Positions 1 to 8,173 of a DNA stretch of 64,000 nucleotides are shown here, piece after piece; position 1 is the first letter of the stretch; the number at the start of each line of letters is the position of its first letter. The position numbers were made by a program, and so were the translations under genes. Location: the NCBI RefSeq assembly GCF_035917675.1, contig NZ_CP109104.1:6386001-6450000 (forward strand), written 5' to 3'. The DNA is from Streptomyces sp. NBC_01775. GTDB lineage: Bacteria > Actinomycetota > Actinomycetes > Streptomycetales > Streptomycetaceae. A model generated the notes under the pieces. The model was not told the origin of the DNA. It made no database searches and saw only the letters and a list, made by a program, of their open reading frames with translations.

Positions 1-296
1 AAGAGGGCGTCGAGGTCGGCCCGGCGCAGGCAGCTGATCTTGGCCGTGCCGCGGTAGCACTGGTTGATCACTCCGGCCTCGCGCAGGACCCGGAAGTGGT
101 GGGTGGCCGTCGAGGGGGAGACGGGCAGCTCGACCTCGGAGCAGGCCGCGCCCTTGCCCTCGCCCTCCCCGCAGGCGTCCAGGGAGTGCGCGATGCGCAG
201 CCGCACCGGGTCGGCCAGGGCGTGCAGCACCGTCTCCAGGCGGATCTCGGCCTGGGTGGGGTGCGGGAGCTCACGTACGGAGGTCGTCGTCGGCAC
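1..296 (-). CDS. ArsR-family winged-helix repressor (partial, C-terminus off the left edge)
   Basis: The reverse strand reads as an ArsR/SmtB-like regulator from a GTG at 296 to the window edge. The segment LHALADPVRLRIAHSL is the typical helix 1-2 region, and SPSTATHHFRVLREAGVI is the recognition helix plus the start of the wing. Two cysteines (near residues 38 and 50, in the DACGEGEGKGAACSEV stretch) could bind metal or sense oxidants, but no classic CVC metal box is visible. It is divergent from the flavin oxidoreductase and probably represses it from the shared 100-bp gap. The first ATG upstream is out of frame, so GTG 296 is preferred. The signal is unknown. Confidence 0.85.
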   Translation of the reverse strand, partial: MPTTTSVRELPHPTQAEIRLETVLHALADPVRLRIAHSLDACGEGEGKGAACSEVELPVSPSTATHHFRVLREAGVINQCYRGTAKISCLRRADLDAL

Positions 297-313
297 GTGT
301 CCATCGTACGGCA

Positions 314-373
314 GCTATTACGGCATCCATCAAAATTTGACAGGTGTCGTACTACGGCGGCTACCGTAATAGC
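314..373. promoter_or_regulatory. Divergent promoter with 10-bp inverted repeat
   Basis: GCTATTACGG (314-323) and CCGTAATAGC (364-373) are perfect inverted copies 40 bp apart. Between them lies TTGACA (337-342), and TACCGT (362-367) is a possible -10 for the rightward gene at a rather long 19-bp spacing. The arrangement suggests an operator pair for the divergent ArsR protein. Confidence 0.5.
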
Positions 374-399
374 GCATACCCGATGGATTGGAGAGCGCC

Positions 400-1503
400 G
401 TGAGCGCACTGTTCGAGCCCTTCACGCTGCGGTCGGTGACCGTGCCCAACCGCGTCTGGATGGCGCCGATGTGCCAGTACTCCGCCGCTCCCGAGGGCCC
501 GGACCAGGGGGCTCCCACCGACTGGCACCTGGCCCACCTCGGCTCGCGCGCCTCCGGCGGCGTCGGCCTGGCGCTCTTCGAGGCGACCGCCGTGCGGCCG
601 GACGGCCGGATCAGCCCCTACGACCTGGGGCTGTGGAACGACCGCCAGCAGGAGGAGTTCGCCCGGATCGCCCGCTTCCTCGCCGGCCAGGGCACCGTCC
701 CCGGCATCCAGCTGGCGCACGCGGGCCGCAAGGCCTCGACCGAGCGCACCTGGGTGGACCGGGGCGCCCCCATCGCGCCCGGCCAGGGCCACGGCTGGCA
801 GCCGGTCGGGCCCAGCCCGGTCGCCTTCGGCGAGGCGCACGCGACCCCCGATGAGCTGAGTGTCGATCAGATCCAGGAGCTGGTGCGGCAGTTCGCGGAC
901 TCCGCGCGCCGCGCGCACGAAGCGGGCTTCCAGGTGGTCGAGGTGCACGGCGCCCACGGCTACCTGATCAACGAGTTCCTCTCGCCCTTCTCCAACCGCC
1001 GCATCGACGAGTACGGCGGCTCCTTCGAGGGCCGTATCCGCTTCGCGCTGGAGGTCGTCGAGGCGGTACGGAACGTGTGGCCCGAGCGGCTGCCGCTCTT
1101 CTTCCGTACCTCGGCGACCGACTGGCTCACCGAGAACCCCGAGGACGGCCGCGAGGGCTGGACCGGCGAGGACACGGTGCGCCTCGCCAAGGAGCTGCAC
1201 ACGCGCGGCGTCGACCTGCTCGACACCTCCACCGGCGGCAACGCCCCCGACGCGCGCATCCCCGTCGAGCCCGGCTTCCAGGTGCCGTTCGCCGAGCGCG
1301 TCAAGAAGGAGACCGGCATGCCGGTCGGCGCCGTCGGCCTGATCACCGAGCCCGAGCAGGCCGAGGCGATCGTCGGCTCGGGCCAGGCCGACGCGGTCCT
1401 CCTCGGCCGCGAGCTCCTGCGCAAGCCGTACTGGCCGAACGAGGCCGCCGCCGCGCTGGGCGCCGCCCCGCGCCATCCCCAGCAGTACCACCGGGCGGTC
1501 TGA
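400..1503 (+). CDS. NADH:flavin oxidoreductase, YqjM-type old yellow enzyme
   Basis: An FMN-dependent ene-reductase of 367 residues, the usual size for the YqjM class. The PMCQYSA motif holds Cys25 (the YqjM redox-tuning Cys), HGAHGYL holds the paired substrate-binding histidines near 183 and 186, and LSPFSNRRIDEYGGS is the family signature around 194-208. The C-terminal AVLLGRELLRKPYW binds FMN phosphate. These enzymes reduce activated C=C bonds of enones or nitro compounds in the cytosol, often in detoxification. GTG 400 is chosen because GGAG at 390-393 sits six bases upstream; a TTG at 388 is in frame but has no ribosome site. Expression is probably controlled by the divergent ArsR repressor. 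Confidence 0.93.
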   Translation: MSALFEPFTLRSVTVPNRVWMAPMCQYSAAPEGPDQGAPTDWHLAHLGSRASGGVGLALFEATAVRPDGRISPYDLGLWNDRQQEEFARIARFLAGQGTVPGIQLAHAGRKASTERTWVDRGAPIAPGQGHGWQPVGPSPVAFGEAHATPDELSVDQIQELVRQFADSARRAHEAGFQVVEVHGAHGYLINEFLSPFSNRRIDEYGGSFEGRIRFALEVVEAVRNVWPERLPLFFRTSATDWLTENPEDGREGWTGEDTVRLAKELHTRGVDLLDTSTGGNAPDARIPVEPGFQVPFAERVKKETGMPVGAVGLITEPEQAEAIVGSGQADAVLLGRELLRKPYWPNEAAAALGAAPRHPQQYHRAV

Positions 1504-1737
1504 GCCACGGGCGGGGGCGGGGGCGGTCCAGGACCGGCCGCCCCCCGCACCGGTCCGCCTCACACCGGACCGCACCGGACCGCCCCGCACCGATCCGGCG
1601 GCGGTCCGGACCTTTTTCGCAGTCCGCGCATGCCGTGGCGCGGCAGGGGAGACGCACGTCACATACGCTCCTGTCACATCTCGCCGAGCTGTTCCGTCAG
1701 AGATGTGTCACCAGCAGCGACGGCGAAGGGGCCCACC

Positions 1738-1908
1738 ATGGACGCTCGCTTGAACCTCTTCGGCAACGAGGTCACGGCCAAGGTCCTGAAGCACCTCACC
1801 TCGGCGAACAAGGCGCTCTTGGACTCGGGGCCGCCGGCCGCCTTCAACCGTGTGAACGTCATCGTCCAGCAGACCGCGGGCGACTACCGGCCCGGCCAGT
1901 TCGCATAG
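1738..1908 (+). pseudogene. AhpD/carboxymuconolactone-decarboxylase-like gene with in-frame internal deletion
   Basis: The 56-residue reading frame begins MDARLNLFGNEVTAKVLKHL, which matches the start of AhpD-like peroxidases, and ends FNRVNVIVQQTAGDYRPGQF, which matches their last residues. The roughly 90 residues between, including the CxxC catalytic motif, are absent: the text jumps at about residue 33. The ribosome site (AAGGGG before ATG 1738) survives, so a 56-residue peptide may still be made but it cannot have peroxidase activity. An imperfect inverted repeat (TGTCACATCTC at about 1672 and GAGATGTGTCA at about 1700) lies just upstream and may be an old operator. I infer a deletion between short repeats; a domesticated small protein is less likely. 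Confidence 0.7.
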
Positions 1909-1935
1909 CCGGGAGTCCGCCGGGGTCGGGCCGGG

Positions 1936-2835
1936 TCAGACCGTTGCCACCAGCAGCTCCTCCCCGCTCGATGTGCGAAGGCCATCGGTCCGGCCTGCGA
2001 AGTACCGCTGGTTGAGCGTGGCGGCCGACACGTGCCGGGCGTCTGTGAATCCGGCGTCCCGGGCGAGTGCCAGCATCTCCGCCGGGGCGAAGGAGCTGAG
2101 GAAGGGCGTCCCGGACGCGCGTGCTCCGGCCTCCGCCGCCTGGAGTCCGGGGCGCTCTTCCTCGTCGAGGAGTTCGAGCGGCGGCTGGAACGTCATCACC
2201 AGGGTGGAGCCGGGGGCGAGCGAGGCGAGCCGGCGCAGCGTGGCCGCGTTCGCCTCCTTGGTGAGATACATGCTGACGCCGGCCGAGGCCACCACCGAGG
2301 GCCGGTCCGCGTCGAATCCGGCGGCTTTCAGCTGGTCCCACCACGACCCGCCGGCCTCGAAGTCGACCGGCACCAGGCGCAACCAGTCGGGGATGCCGAA
2401 GCCGAGCTCGGTCAGGCGCCGGCGCTTCCAGGCCTGGGGGCCGGGCTGGTCGATCTCGAACACCCGCAGGCGCGCGGCGATCTCCTGCCTGCGCTGGGCG
2501 AAGGTGTCCAGGCCGGCTCCCAGGAGGACGTACTGGCCGACACCCTGGCCCGCCTGCTCCACGACCAGGTCCTCGATGAACCGGGCACGGGCAACGATGC
2601 TCGCCCGGTACGTGCTGGTGCCGTGCGGGTCCATGTCCCCGCGGCGCTGCCAGCCCTCGTCCGGGTCGGCCAGCCGCAGCCCGGTCTCGTCCTCGAGTAC
2701 GTGGGGCGGCGGGTCGATCCGGGTGTGCAGAGCACGCCACAGGGCCACCCGTACCGCTGTGCTGTCCGGCGCCGGGGTCTGTCCGTCGGCCAGGACGGAA
2801 TCCCCCTCGCCCGCCGCTGCCGCTCCCGTGGTCAC
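1936..2835 (-). CDS. Class I SAM-dependent methyltransferase (leucine-carboxyl-methyltransferase-like family)
   Basis: About 299 residues. The motif YVLLGAGLDTFAQR is the SAM-binding glycine loop of the TIGR00027/PPM1-like family, VFEIDQP is the acidic motif II, and VSMYLTKEANAATLRRLASL is the family's conserved middle helix. Members methylate carboxylates or polyketide-type products; the substrate here cannot be told. I place the start at GTG 2835 because it overlaps the stop of the upstream VOC gene as GTGA, the mark of translational coupling; an in-frame ATG at 2865 would lie inside that gene. It is the last gene of an operon with an RHH protein and a VOC protein. Confidence 0.8.
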   Translation of the reverse strand: MTTGAAAAGEGDSVLADGQTPAPDSTAVRVALWRALHTRIDPPPHVLEDETGLRLADPDEGWQRRGDMDPHGTSTYRASIVARARFIEDLVVEQAGQGVGQYVLLGAGLDTFAQRRQEIAARLRVFEIDQPGPQAWKRRRLTELGFGIPDWLRLVPVDFEAGGSWWDQLKAAGFDADRPSVVASAGVSMYLTKEANAATLRRLASLAPGSTLVMTFQPPLELLDEEERPGLQAAEAGARASGTPFLSSFAPAEMLALARDAGFTDARHVSAATLNQRYFAGRTDGLRTSSGEELLVATV

Positions 2836-3179
2836 TTCCGAGCCGCCGGGGCCTGGAGGCTCCACAGGCGCCCGTCCGGGTCACGGACGGTCATCTCCCT
2901 GGTGCCGAAGTGGGTCTCCTCGAAGGCGCTGACCACCTCGACGGCGGAGTCGGGGCGGAACGCGTCGGCGTCGGGCACCTTCAACACGAGTCGCGTCTCG
3001 GGCTGCTTGCTTTCGGGGACCTCGGCGATGAAGAGGTAGGGGCCGTCGCCGTTGCGCAGCTGGCCGGAGTTGTGGTCCGTGGCGAACTCCAGCTCGTAGC
3101 CCAGCGCCTGGAAGAACTTGGCGGCCTTGCCCCAGTTGTGGGTCTCCAGGAACACGGCCTCGATGCCTTCAGTGCTCAT
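2832..3179 (-). CDS. VOC-superfamily protein (glyoxalase/bleomycin-resistance fold)
   Basis: 115 residues, one VOC module pair. The N-terminal VFLETHNWGKAAKFFQALGY and the C-terminal FGTREMTVRDPDGRLWSLQAP are the two beta-alpha-beta-beta-beta halves, ending in the usual DPDGRLWSLQ strand. Such proteins bind metal or drugs; the metal ligands are not obvious. It starts two bases after the stop of the RHH gene and its own stop overlaps the methyltransferase start, so all three are probably made from one message. The role could be resistance to, or modification of, a small molecule. Confidence 0.85.
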   Translation of the reverse strand: MSTEGIEAVFLETHNWGKAAKFFQALGYELEFATDHNSGQLRNGDGPYLFIAEVPESKQPETRLVLKVPDADAFRPDSAVEVVSAFEETHFGTREMTVRDPDGRLWSLQAPAARK

Positions 3180-3180
3180 G

Positions 3181-3366
3181 TCACATCTCCTTCTCGGATG
3201 ACGGCGGTTCCTTCTCGGGTGATGGCCGGCTCTGCGCCGGGGTGTCGTCGAGGTAGGCGCGCAGCGCATCGGCGACCAACGCCGACAACGACGACTCCGT
3301 CTCGATGGCACGGTGCTTGACCTGCTTGATCAGTCCGATCGGCAGGTACACGTTGAACTGCTTCAC
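3181..3366 (-). CDS. Ribbon-helix-helix DNA-binding protein
   Basis: 61 residues. The beta strand KQFNVYLP is followed by helices [17 protein letters not shown] and [15 protein letters not shown], a plain CopG/Arc-type RHH domain, with a Pro/Glu/Lys-rich tail. GTG 3366 is preferred over GTG 3381 because a GGGAGACGAGG ribosome site precedes it. RHH proteins act as dimers and usually repress their own operon; a repeated TAGC/GCTA site sits directly upstream. It heads the operon with the VOC and methyltransferase genes, so it is the likely regulator. It resembles an antitoxin, but neither neighbour resembles a known toxin. Confidence 0.75.
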   Translation of the reverse strand: MKQFNVYLPIGLIKQVKHRAIETESSLSALVADALRAYLDDTPAQSRPSPEKEPPSSEKEM

Positions 3367-3390
3367 GTCCTCGTCTCCCACGAGGAGGAT

Positions 3391-3412
3391 GCTAGCAAGC
3401 TAATTCGCTAGC
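3391..3412. promoter_or_regulatory. Candidate RHH operator
   Basis: Two GCTAGC palindromes (3391-3396 and 3407-3412) flank AAGCTAATTC, so TAGC/GCTA half sites recur about every eight bases. This AT-rich block stands out in GC-rich surroundings just upstream of the RHH gene and has the tandem-repeat shape typical of RHH autoregulatory sites. Confidence 0.5.
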
Positions 3413-3476
3413 CGTCGAGGGGTCAGTGGGACGGGACTCGGACGGGGCTACGAGGCTGTGTGGCCGCGGTCGGCGT

Positions 3477-3980
3477 TCAGGGGGAGGGGAAGTCGCCCCG
3501 GTCCAGGGCGTAGACGGTGCAGGGGCGGCCGAGGACGGTGTCCTCGCGCAGGGGTGTGAATCCGAGGCGCTGGGCGACGGCGGCTGAGGCGGTGTTGGCG
3601 TGGTGGATCATGGCGGTGATCTGGTTGAGCCCCAGCGGGCCGAAGCCCCACGTGAGAACGGCCTGGGCCGCTTCCGTGGCGTAGCCCCGGCCCCAGTGCG
3701 TGCGGGCGAAGGTCCAGCCGATCTCGGTCTCGCCGAACTGCTCCCACCAGTTCAGGCCGCAGCGTCCGATCGCCTCGCCGGTGCTTCTCAGCTCGACGGC
3801 ACACAGCCCGTGGCCGCGCTGGGTCCACTGCTGCTGGATATCGCGCAGGCGCGCGGCGGCTTGCGGGCGGGTGTACCTGCCGACGAACCGGCTGACCTCG
3901 TTGTCGGCGTGGAGGCGCACCCACCAGTCGGTGTCGGCGTCGGTGAGCGGGCGCAGCCGGAGGCGCTTCGTGGTGATCAT
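3477..3980 (-). CDS. GNAT acetyltransferase (RimJ/RimL-like)
   Basis: 167 residues starting MITTKRLRLRPLTDADTDWW, the usual opening of RimJ/RimL-type N-acetyltransferases. The acetyl-CoA motif A is HWGRGYATEAAQAVLTWGF (about 112-130), and the motif B helix ends in VAQRLGFTPLRED. It transfers acetyl from acetyl-CoA to an amino group of a protein or small molecule; the substrate is unknown. It lies 41 bases downstream of the decarboxylase stop on the same strand and may be co-transcribed with it. Confidence 0.88.
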   Translation of the reverse strand: MITTKRLRLRPLTDADTDWWVRLHADNEVSRFVGRYTRPQAAARLRDIQQQWTQRGHGLCAVELRSTGEAIGRCGLNWWEQFGETEIGWTFARTHWGRGYATEAAQAVLTWGFGPLGLNQITAMIHHANTASAAVAQRLGFTPLREDTVLGRPCTVYALDRGDFPSP

Positions 3981-4021
3981 CGTCGTTCGGGGGCGGTCGC
4001 GATGGGCGCCGGTGTGTCGGC

Positions 4022-5404
4022 TCACAACTTGTGCATCGCGGCTTGCAGCGCCGCGGCTACCCGGCGGGTGTCGGTTTCGGTGGTCCGCCAGTTGCTGAAG
4101 GCGGCGCGCAGGGCGGGAACGCCATCGAGGACGGTGGGCGTGAGGAAGGCCTCGTCGGCGAGCTGCCGGGTGAGCGCGGCAAGACGTTCGGCGGTGGGGT
4201 TGTCGGCGAGGGTGAAGCAGACGACGTTCAGCCGGACCGGTGCCAACAGCCGCAGGCCGGGAGTGCCGCCGATCGCGTCGCCCAGGGCGCGGGCGCATCC
4301 GACGCACCTTTCGGTGATCTCGCGGTGGCCGTCCTGCCCGTAGGCCCGCATGGTGAACCAGGCGGCGATGGCGCGGAGGCGGTGGGAGTTCTCCGGGGTG
4401 AGGTGGGCCGTGTCGGGGGTGTCGCCGAGCGGGCCCAGGTAGGCCGCCGCGTTCTGGAAGACACTCGTTTGCAGGTCGGGGCGGCGGGTGAACTGCACGG
4501 CGCTGTCGTAGGGGACGTTCAGCCATTTGTGCAGGTCGACGCAGATCGAGTCGGCCAGGTCGAGGGCGTCGACCAGGTGCGCGTGATCGGGAGACAGGGC
4601 GGCGAAGGCGCCGAAGGCGGCGTCCACGTGCAGCCAGAAGGAGTAGCGCTCGCGCAGCGCGGCGATGGCGCGCAGGTCGTCGAAGTCGGCGGTGTTGACG
4701 GTGCCCGCGTTGGCGACCACGACGCACGGGCCCTCGGCCTCGCGGAGCGCGTGCCCCAGCGCCAACAGATCGACGGCCTCCCGTCCGGGGAGGGTCGGCA
4801 CGGGGACCAGGGACCGGCGTCCCAGGCCGAGCATCGACAGCCCCTTGGGGACGCTGGAATGCGCGGCCCCCGAGAGCACCCGTACCGTGCCGAGCGCGCC
4901 CGCTCCGTGCTCCGCCGGTGAGACGCCCCGCTTTTCTCCGAGCCATTCGCGGGCGATGGCGAGGCCGACGGTGTTGGACATGGTGGCGCCGCTGACGAAG
5001 GTTCCGTGATGGTGGTCGGACAGGCCGAACAGGGTCCGCAGCCAGCCGATCGTCTCGCGCTCCAGCTGCTGCCCCGCCCCGTCCAGGGACGAGAAGGCGT
5101 TCTGGTCCCAGGTCGCGGTCATCCAGTCGCCGGCCAGCGCGGCCGGCGTCGCCCCGCCGGTGACGAATCCGAGATAGCGCGGTCCCGCGCTGGCCGACAG
5201 CGCCGGCTCCCAGCGAGCGGCGAACTCCTCCAGCGCTGCCCCCAGCCCCACGCCCCGCACGGGCAGGGGGTCCGGGTCCGGCAACGGCACCGCGGGGACG
5301 ACCTCCCGTTCGCAGACTTGGGCGAGCACGCCGGCAGCGTGCTGCTGGACGGCCTCCAACAGGTGCGGCAATCCGTCGCGGTCGGTGGCGAGTCGCGGGT
5401 GCAT
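4022..5404 (-). CDS. PLP-dependent group II amino-acid decarboxylase
   Basis: 460 residues of the aromatic-amino-acid/diaminobutyrate decarboxylase fold. Cofactor residues are visible: the ring-stacking His182 in GAAHSSVPKG, Asp261 in HVDAAFGAFA, and the Schiff-base Lys293 in SICVDLHKWLNVPYD. FVSGATMSNTVGLAIAR (about 136-152) binds the phosphate. The enzyme removes CO2 from an amino acid to give an amine; which one cannot be read. It starts at ATG 5404, divergent from a MocR regulator whose own PLP domain could sense the same class of metabolite. An acetyltransferase follows on the same strand, which could N-acetylate the amine product (inference). Confidence 0.88.
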   Translation of the reverse strand: MHPRLATDRDGLPHLLEAVQQHAAGVLAQVCEREVVPAVPLPDPDPLPVRGVGLGAALEEFAARWEPALSASAGPRYLGFVTGGATPAALAGDWMTATWDQNAFSSLDGAGQQLERETIGWLRTLFGLSDHHHGTFVSGATMSNTVGLAIAREWLGEKRGVSPAEHGAGALGTVRVLSGAAHSSVPKGLSMLGLGRRSLVPVPTLPGREAVDLLALGHALREAEGPCVVVANAGTVNTADFDDLRAIAALRERYSFWLHVDAAFGAFAALSPDHAHLVDALDLADSICVDLHKWLNVPYDSAVQFTRRPDLQTSVFQNAAAYLGPLGDTPDTAHLTPENSHRLRAIAAWFTMRAYGQDGHREITERCVGCARALGDAIGGTPGLRLLAPVRLNVVCFTLADNPTAERLAALTRQLADEAFLTPTVLDGVPALRAAFSNWRTTETDTRRVAAALQAAMHKL

Positions 5405-5462
5405 GGCAGGTCTCCGTTCGGGTCGTGTGATCGCGACCGTACGAAGCCTGCCGGTCCGGCAC

Positions 5463-5490
5463 CTGGTCCAATCGTGGAAAACTGGACCAG
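5463..5490. promoter_or_regulatory. Inverted-repeat operator of the MocR regulator
   Basis: CTGGTCCA (5463-5470) and TGGACCAG (5483-5490) form a perfect inverted repeat with a 12-bp spacer. It sits in the 85-bp gap shared by the decarboxylase and the MocR gene and runs into the GTG start of the latter. MocR proteins typically bind paired sites of this size and repress themselves while activating the divergent gene. Confidence 0.6.
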
Positions 5491-6848
5491 TGCGGATAGG
5501 GGACGAACAGCTGGTGCAGGCCCTGGGGCCATGGCGGAACACCGACGCGTCGCTCAGCGCGGCGCTGGCTCGTGCGGTACGGGAGGCGCTGCTCGACGGC
5601 CGTGTCCGCGCCGGGAGCGAGCTGCCCGCCGAGCGCCGTCTGGCCGCCGCTCTGGGGGTGAGCCGTGGCACGGTGACGGCCGCCCTGGACCGGCTGCGCG
5701 ATGCCGGATGGGTCCGCACCCGGCACGGCAGCGCCAGCAGGGTGCAGCTCCCCTCGGCCGCCGCGGAACGGATCGCCCCCCTCTCGGCGACCGGGGAGGC
5801 CGGTCCCCTGGTCGACCTGCGCCGGGCCGTTCCCGCCGCGCCGCAGGAGCTCTACCTGGAGGCGACGAGGCGAGCCGTCGAGCGGGCGGGGCCCTTGCTG
5901 GCCGAGCACGGTGAACCGGGGCCGGGCATCGCGGAGCTGCGTTCTGCGATCGCTGCCAGGTACAGCCGCGAGGGCACCGCGACACGGCCCGAGCAGATCC
6001 TGGTCACCAGCGGGGCCCGGTCCGCACTGACCCTGCTCGCAGCGCACTTCCGGCCCCGCGTGGCGGTGGTGGAGATCCCCACGTTCTTCGACGCGCTCCA
6101 GGCGTTGCGCGCTCCCGGAACGAGGCTGGTGGGCTGCCAGGTCACCACCGAGGGCTGGGACCTGGACCAACTGCGGGACGCCTTCGCCGCCGCGCGCGGC
6201 CACCTCGCGTACCTGGTGCCCGACTTCCACAACCCGACGGGAGCGCTGATGCCCCCGCACACCCGCCGGACCGTGACCCAGCTCGCCGCCGAGCATCAGG
6301 TGACCCTTGTCGTGGACGAGACCATGCGCGACCTCGACCTGCGCGACCAGCCGGAACCCGCGCCCCGCCTGCGCGGCGCGCTGCTGATCGGCTCGACCAG
6401 CAAATCCATCTGGGGCGGCCTGCGCATCGGCTGGATCCGGGCCTCTGCCTCGCTCATCCGCGAACTGCGGGACCACCCGCTGGCCGGGCCGCTGTCCGCG
6501 GCCCCGATGCAGCAGCTCGTCGCCGCCGAACTGCTCGCCGACCTGGAGCCGGTGCTCGGGCGGCGCCGGCACGAGTTGCGGCAGCAGCGCGACCACCTCG
6601 GCAACCTGCTCGCCGACGACGGCCGTTGGGACTTCACCCTCCCGTCCGGCGGACTGGCCCTGTGGCTGCGGCTGACCACCGCCCTCGCCGACACCGTCGT
6701 GGAACGAGCCGGCCGGAACGGGGTCGCACTCGCGGCAGGCCCACGCTTCGCGGCCGACGCCACCCTCATCCACCATCTGCGCGTGCCCTACACCCCGCCC
6801 CGCCACGTACTCGATCAGATCGCCGCTGTCCTCGACGGAGCACCGTGA
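5490..6848 (+). CDS. MocR-type regulator (GntR winged helix fused to aminotransferase domain)
   Basis: 452 residues. Residues 20-82 are a GntR winged helix (ELPAERRLAAALGVSRGTV is the recognition region). From about 105 on is a fold-type-I aminotransferase domain, with DFHNPTG near 245-251, VVDETMRDLDL near 275-285 and a PLP lysine at about 305 in STSKSIWGGLRIGW. MocR proteins use bound PLP, or a PLP-amine adduct, as ligand. Because it is divergent from a PLP decarboxylase it probably controls that gene. The GTG start has no clear ribosome site and lies at the end of the operator, so the mRNA may be leaderless. Confidence 0.9.
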   Translation: MRIGDEQLVQALGPWRNTDASLSAALARAVREALLDGRVRAGSELPAERRLAAALGVSRGTVTAALDRLRDAGWVRTRHGSASRVQLPSAAAERIAPLSATGEAGPLVDLRRAVPAAPQELYLEATRRAVERAGPLLAEHGEPGPGIAELRSAIAARYSREGTATRPEQILVTSGARSALTLLAAHFRPRVAVVEIPTFFDALQALRAPGTRLVGCQVTTEGWDLDQLRDAFAAARGHLAYLVPDFHNPTGALMPPHTRRTVTQLAAEHQVTLVVDETMRDLDLRDQPEPAPRLRGALLIGSTSKSIWGGLRIGWIRASASLIRELRDHPLAGPLSAAPMQQLVAAELLADLEPVLGRRRHELRQQRDHLGNLLADDGRWDFTLPSGGLALWLRLTTALADTVVERAGRNGVALAAGPRFAADATLIHHLRVPYTPPRHVLDQIAAVLDGAP

Positions 6849-6970
6849 CAACCCCTCACCCGGTCGCCGGGTGGGTGGCCGCGATACGCGGTCGTCCGGG
6901 TGATCCACGGCCCGGGGCACCGCGGCGGTCCCGCCGCTGTGCCCCGGCCGAGGACACAGCGGACCGGCGG

Positions 6971-8173
6971 TTACTCGGAGGCCTGCTCGCGAAGCTTCCG
7001 GAAGAACATCCTTACGTCGCCGACCAGCGACTCCGGCTGCTCCATCCCGGGGAAGTGGCCGCCCCGGTCGTACGTCGTCCACTGCACGATGTTGTTGGTC
7101 CGGTCCGCGATGTGCCGCAGCGGGATGAAGTTGTCCCGGGGGAAGTCCGCCAGCGCGGTCGGCGTCGCCGACGGATCGGGCGGGCCGCCCCAGTAGTCGG
7201 CGTGCGCCCGCTCGTAGTAGATGCGCGCCGAGGACCCGGCGGTGCCCGTCAGCCAGTACAGCATCACGTTCGTGAGCAGCTGGTCGCGGTCGACGGCGTC
7301 CTCCGGGCGGTCCCGGGAGTCGGTCCACTCCTTGAACTTCTCCGCGATCCACGCCAGCTGGCCCACCGGCGAGTCGGTCAGGCCGTACGCCAGCGTCTGC
7401 GGGCGGGTGGACTGGATGTCGGCGTAGCCCTGACGGTCCCGCATCCATGCGCGGTTGCGTTCCCAGGAGGCCAGCGTGCGGGCGCGCTCGTCCGGACTCA
7501 GGGCCGCCAGCTCCTCGGCGGAGGGCTCCTGCGTCGGGGCCGAGGCCGGCAGCAGGTTCAGATGTACGCCGATGACCCTGTCCGGCCGGATGCGGCCCAG
7601 CTCACGGTTGATGCCCGCGCCCCAGTCGCCGCCCTGGACCCCGTACCGCTCGTAGCCGAGCCGTTCCATCAGCCGGGCGAACGCGGCAGCCACGCGCTGG
7701 AACTCCCAGCCCGTCTCCGTGGTCGGCCCTGACAGCCCGAACCCGGGGATGCTCGGCAGCACCAGGTGGAACGCGTCGGCCGGGTCGCCGCCATGCGCCC
7801 GCGGATCGGTGAGCGGGCCGACGACCTCGGTGAATTCGACGATCGAGCTCGGCCAGCCGTGCGCCATCAGCAGCGGCGTCGCGTCCGGTTCGGGGGAGCG
7901 GATGTGGGCGAAGTGGAGGTTGGCCCCGTCGACCGTGGTCGTGAACTGCGGCCACGCGTTCAGCTTCGCTTCCGCCGCCCGCCAGTCGTACTCGTGCCGC
8001 CAGTAGTGCGCGAGCTCCTTGAGGTAGTCGCGCGGGATGCCGTACGCCCAGCCCACGCCGGGCAGCTCGTCCGGCCAGCGGGTGCGGTCGAGCCGCTCGT
8101 GGAGGTCGTCCACCTGGGCCTGGGGAATGTCGATACGGAACGGATGAATGCCCTCGTCAGCGAGTGTCGTCAT
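6971..8173 (-). CDS. Epoxide hydrolase (alpha/beta hydrolase with EHN domain)
   Basis: 400 residues. The N-terminal EHN region (about 10-110) runs IHPFRIDIPQAQVDDLHERL onward and contains the lid residues. HGWPSS at about 105 is the oxyanion-hole HGxP. The nucleophile is Asp183 in VQGGDWGAG, and the catalytic His is about 373 in DRGGHFPGME. This matches microsomal-type epoxide hydrolases that open epoxides to diols through an aspartyl ester. It is a single-gene unit reading leftward, tail-to-tail with the MocR gene. Whether the substrate is a natural product or a xenobiotic is unknown. Confidence 0.92.
   Translation of the reverse strand: MTTLADEGIHPFRIDIPQAQVDDLHERLDRTRWPDELPGVGWAYGIPRDYLKELAHYWRHEYDWRAAEAKLNAWPQFTTTVDGANLHFAHIRSPEPDATPLLMAHGWPSSIVEFTEVVGPLTDPRAHGGDPADAFHLVLPSIPGFGLSGPTTETGWEFQRVAAAFARLMERLGYERYGVQGGDWGAGINRELGRIRPDRVIGVHLNLLPASAPTQEPSAEELAALSPDERARTLASWERNRAWMRDRQGYADIQSTRPQTLAYGLTDSPVGQLAWIAEKFKEWTDSRDRPEDAVDRDQLLTNVMLYWLTGTAGSSARIYYERAHADYWGGPPDPSATPTALADFPRDNFIPLRHIADRTNNIVQWTTYDRGGHFPGMEQPESLVGDVRMFFRKLREQASE

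Noticed and set aside
3181..3412. Toxin-antitoxin module headed by the RHH gene
   Set aside because: Downstream proteins are a VOC protein and a methyltransferase; neither resembles a toxin.
3477..7448. Open minus-strand frame of 1323 codons spanning four genes
   Set aside because: Only its end (the acetyltransferase) is real; the rest is out-of-frame readthrough of the decarboxylase and opposite the MocR gene.
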